From Solihabitans fulvus (GTDB lineage Bacteria > Actinomycetota > Actinomycetes > Mycobacteriales > Pseudonocardiaceae): 64,000 nt of DNA. The notes under the pieces are model-generated. The model was not told the DNA's origin. It saw only the letters and a list, made by a program, of their open reading frames with translations, and made no database searches. The stretch is from assembly GCF_008386585.1 (NCBI RefSeq), contig NZ_VUOB01000059.1, forward strand, positions 62,773 to 126,772, read 5' to 3'. Within the stretch, counting starts at the first letter, position 1, and each line of letters opens with the position of its first letter. This document shows positions 63,151 through 64,000 of this stretch, piece after piece. The translations under genes and the position numbers were made by a program.

Positions 63151-64000
63151 TCAGGGGGTGCGGCGCGCGCTGATCGCCAGGGCGATGGCCATGGCCAGCC
63201 GCTGGTCCGGGTCGTCAAGGGGCACGGTCGTCACCTCGGCCATCCGCGTCAGCCGATACCGCAACGTGTTCGGGTGCACGGCCAACTCCTTCGCCGCCTG
63301 CCGCACATCGCCCTGCGCCGCCAGCCAGGCACGCAACGTGGCCGCGTACTGCGTGCCGTTCTCCCCGTCGTGCAGCAGCAGATCCGCCACCGGCCCGCGC
63401 ACCGGCAGCCGCCCCGTGTCGGCCGCCGCGGCCAGCCGGTGCAGCAGCACCTGCGCCCACGCCTTGTCGTACACCAGCGGCTCGCCAGCGCCCGAACCCG
63501 AGAAACCCGAGAAGCCCGAGAAGCCCGAGCCCGCCGCCTGCAACGCGAGGCACTCGTCGGCCTCCAGCCGGCTGGTCGGCAGCCCGGCCGCGTCCGCGCA
63601 GCCGCCGATGCCGGCCAGCACGGTCGCCTCCGCCGGCAGCTCCCTGGCCAGCGACCGCACCCAGTCCATGGCCTGGACCGCCTCCTCGTCGCACGGCACC
63701 ACGGTGTAGAGCACGTTGCCGAACAGCGCGCTGCGGCCCGGCCGCGACCAGCCGAAACCCGCCGTGGCCCGCTCGAACGCGAGCAGCGCGGCGCCGTGCT
63801 CGCCCTCCCCGGCGTGCGCCTGCACGGCGATGACCCGCAGGTCGGTGGTCGGCAGGCCGAGCCGGGTCAACACCGCGGGCGCGCCGACGGTCGACTCCAG
63901 CAGGCTGATCACCAGGTCCGCCTCGGCCTGCCGCTCCAGGTCCGCGCTGGCCCTGGCCCGCAGCAGGTGCAGCGCGGCGGTGCGGGCCCCGTCCACCAGG
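63151..64000 (-). CDS. PucR/CdaR-family regulator, 5' end beyond the window
   Basis: The last ~280 residues of a regulator: a GGDEF-like middle domain and a C-terminal PucR HTH (TLRAWLAAQGDVRQAAKELAVHPNTLRYRLTRMAEVT, about 45 residues from the end). The frame is open to the window edge, so the true N-terminus lies beyond it. A loop in the middle is made of SGFSGFSGFSGSG, encoded by a 9-bp tandem repeat. Located upstream of the methyltransferase gene on the same strand with a ~100-bp gap. Targets unknown. Confidence 0.85.
   Translation of the reverse strand, partial: LVDGARTAALHLLRARASADLERQAEADLVISLLESTVGAPAVLTRLGLPTTDLRVIAVQAHAGEGEHGAALLAFERATAGFGWSRPGRSALFGNVLYTVVPCDEEAVQAMDWVRSLARELPAEATVLAGIGGCADAAGLPTSRLEADECLALQAAGSGFSGFSGFSGSGAGEPLVYDKAWAQVLLHRLAAAADTGRLPVRGPVADLLLHDGENGTQYAATLRAWLAAQGDVRQAAKELAVHPNTLRYRLTRMAEVTTVPLDDPDQRLAMAIALAISARRTP
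63497..63532. repeat. 9-bp tandem repeat in the PucR gene
   Basis: Four units of CCCGAGAAR (last one CCCGAGCCC), encoding repeats of Gly-Phe-Ser. Copy number could vary in frame without breaking the protein. Confidence 0.75.

Overview
The window is 64 kb of very GC-rich DNA with GTG/ATG starts, third-position GC bias, long shadow ORFs, F420-type enzymes, DUF3558 and DUF4192 proteins, an ideR-gal locus and a mycobacterial-type sigB. It is chromosomal DNA of an actinomycete, most likely of the Pseudonocardiales (the order is inferred; no rRNA marker is present). No rRNA, tRNA, IS element, prophage or CRISPR array was seen. One gene runs off each end: nrdJ on the left and a PucR-type regulator on the right.

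Layout. 1-9.6 kb: nrdJ; a phosphoribosyltransferase with an unrecognised N-terminal half; a haloalkane dehalogenase-like hydrolase; a divergent F420 oxidoreductase/TetR pair; a DHA2 exporter with a divergent HxlR regulator; a 62-aa protein behind a tiny leader ORF; an ADP-ribosylglycohydrolase. 9.7-17.7 kb: a secreted beta-propeller-like protein, a CBS-pair protein, a MarR regulator, an adenosine deaminase-family enzyme, a secreted S15 peptidase and a three-gene NarL/DesK two-component operon. 17.9-25.2 kb: a DUF4192 gene behind two DnaA boxes, then the operon ideR-galK-galE-S9 peptidase, and a divergent sulfurtransferase. 25.4-27.7 kb: three tandem DUF3558 lipoproteins with a possible remnant of a fourth. 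27.8-33.2 kb: acuC plus a GNAT/acyl-CoA-synthetase Pat-type acetyltransferase (a lysine acetylation cassette), a mini membrane protein and a GntR regulator. 33.3-38.7 kb: tex, a phosphonate-linked FAD oxidoreductase/HAD pair and a DUF4190-like membrane protein. 38.8-45 kb: a 1284-aa NTPase-TM-periplasmic-binding-protein fusion followed by an OmpR/histidine kinase pair. 45-49.7 kb: small enzymes and regulators, CutA, a nitrilase-family hydrolase and an MHS-family transporter. 49.7-56.6 kb: a hexuronate/aldarate catabolic locus. 56.6-64 kb: two small lipoproteins, class I fumarase, sigB, dtd, a methyltransferase and the PucR regulator.

How genes work together. The uronate locus encodes uronate dehydrogenase, glucarate dehydratase, 5-dehydro-4-deoxyglucarate dehydratase and 2-oxoglutarate semialdehyde dehydrogenase, which together convert a hexuronate to 2-oxoglutarate. 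An IclR regulator sits between the two divergent arms. A 387-aa protein with a Cys-rich motif, unassigned here, ends the forward arm. acuC and pat are 10 nt apart and plausibly set the acetylation state of acyl-CoA synthetases.

Most interesting items: the NTPase/periplasmic-binding-protein fusion at 38809-42663; the unassigned uronate-operon protein; a 15-bp perfect hairpin in the long leader of that operon; a palindromic motif TCCWCWGWGGA that recurs eight times; an ECF-type (SigR/SigH-like) promoter in front of sigB; and several starts that look leaderless.
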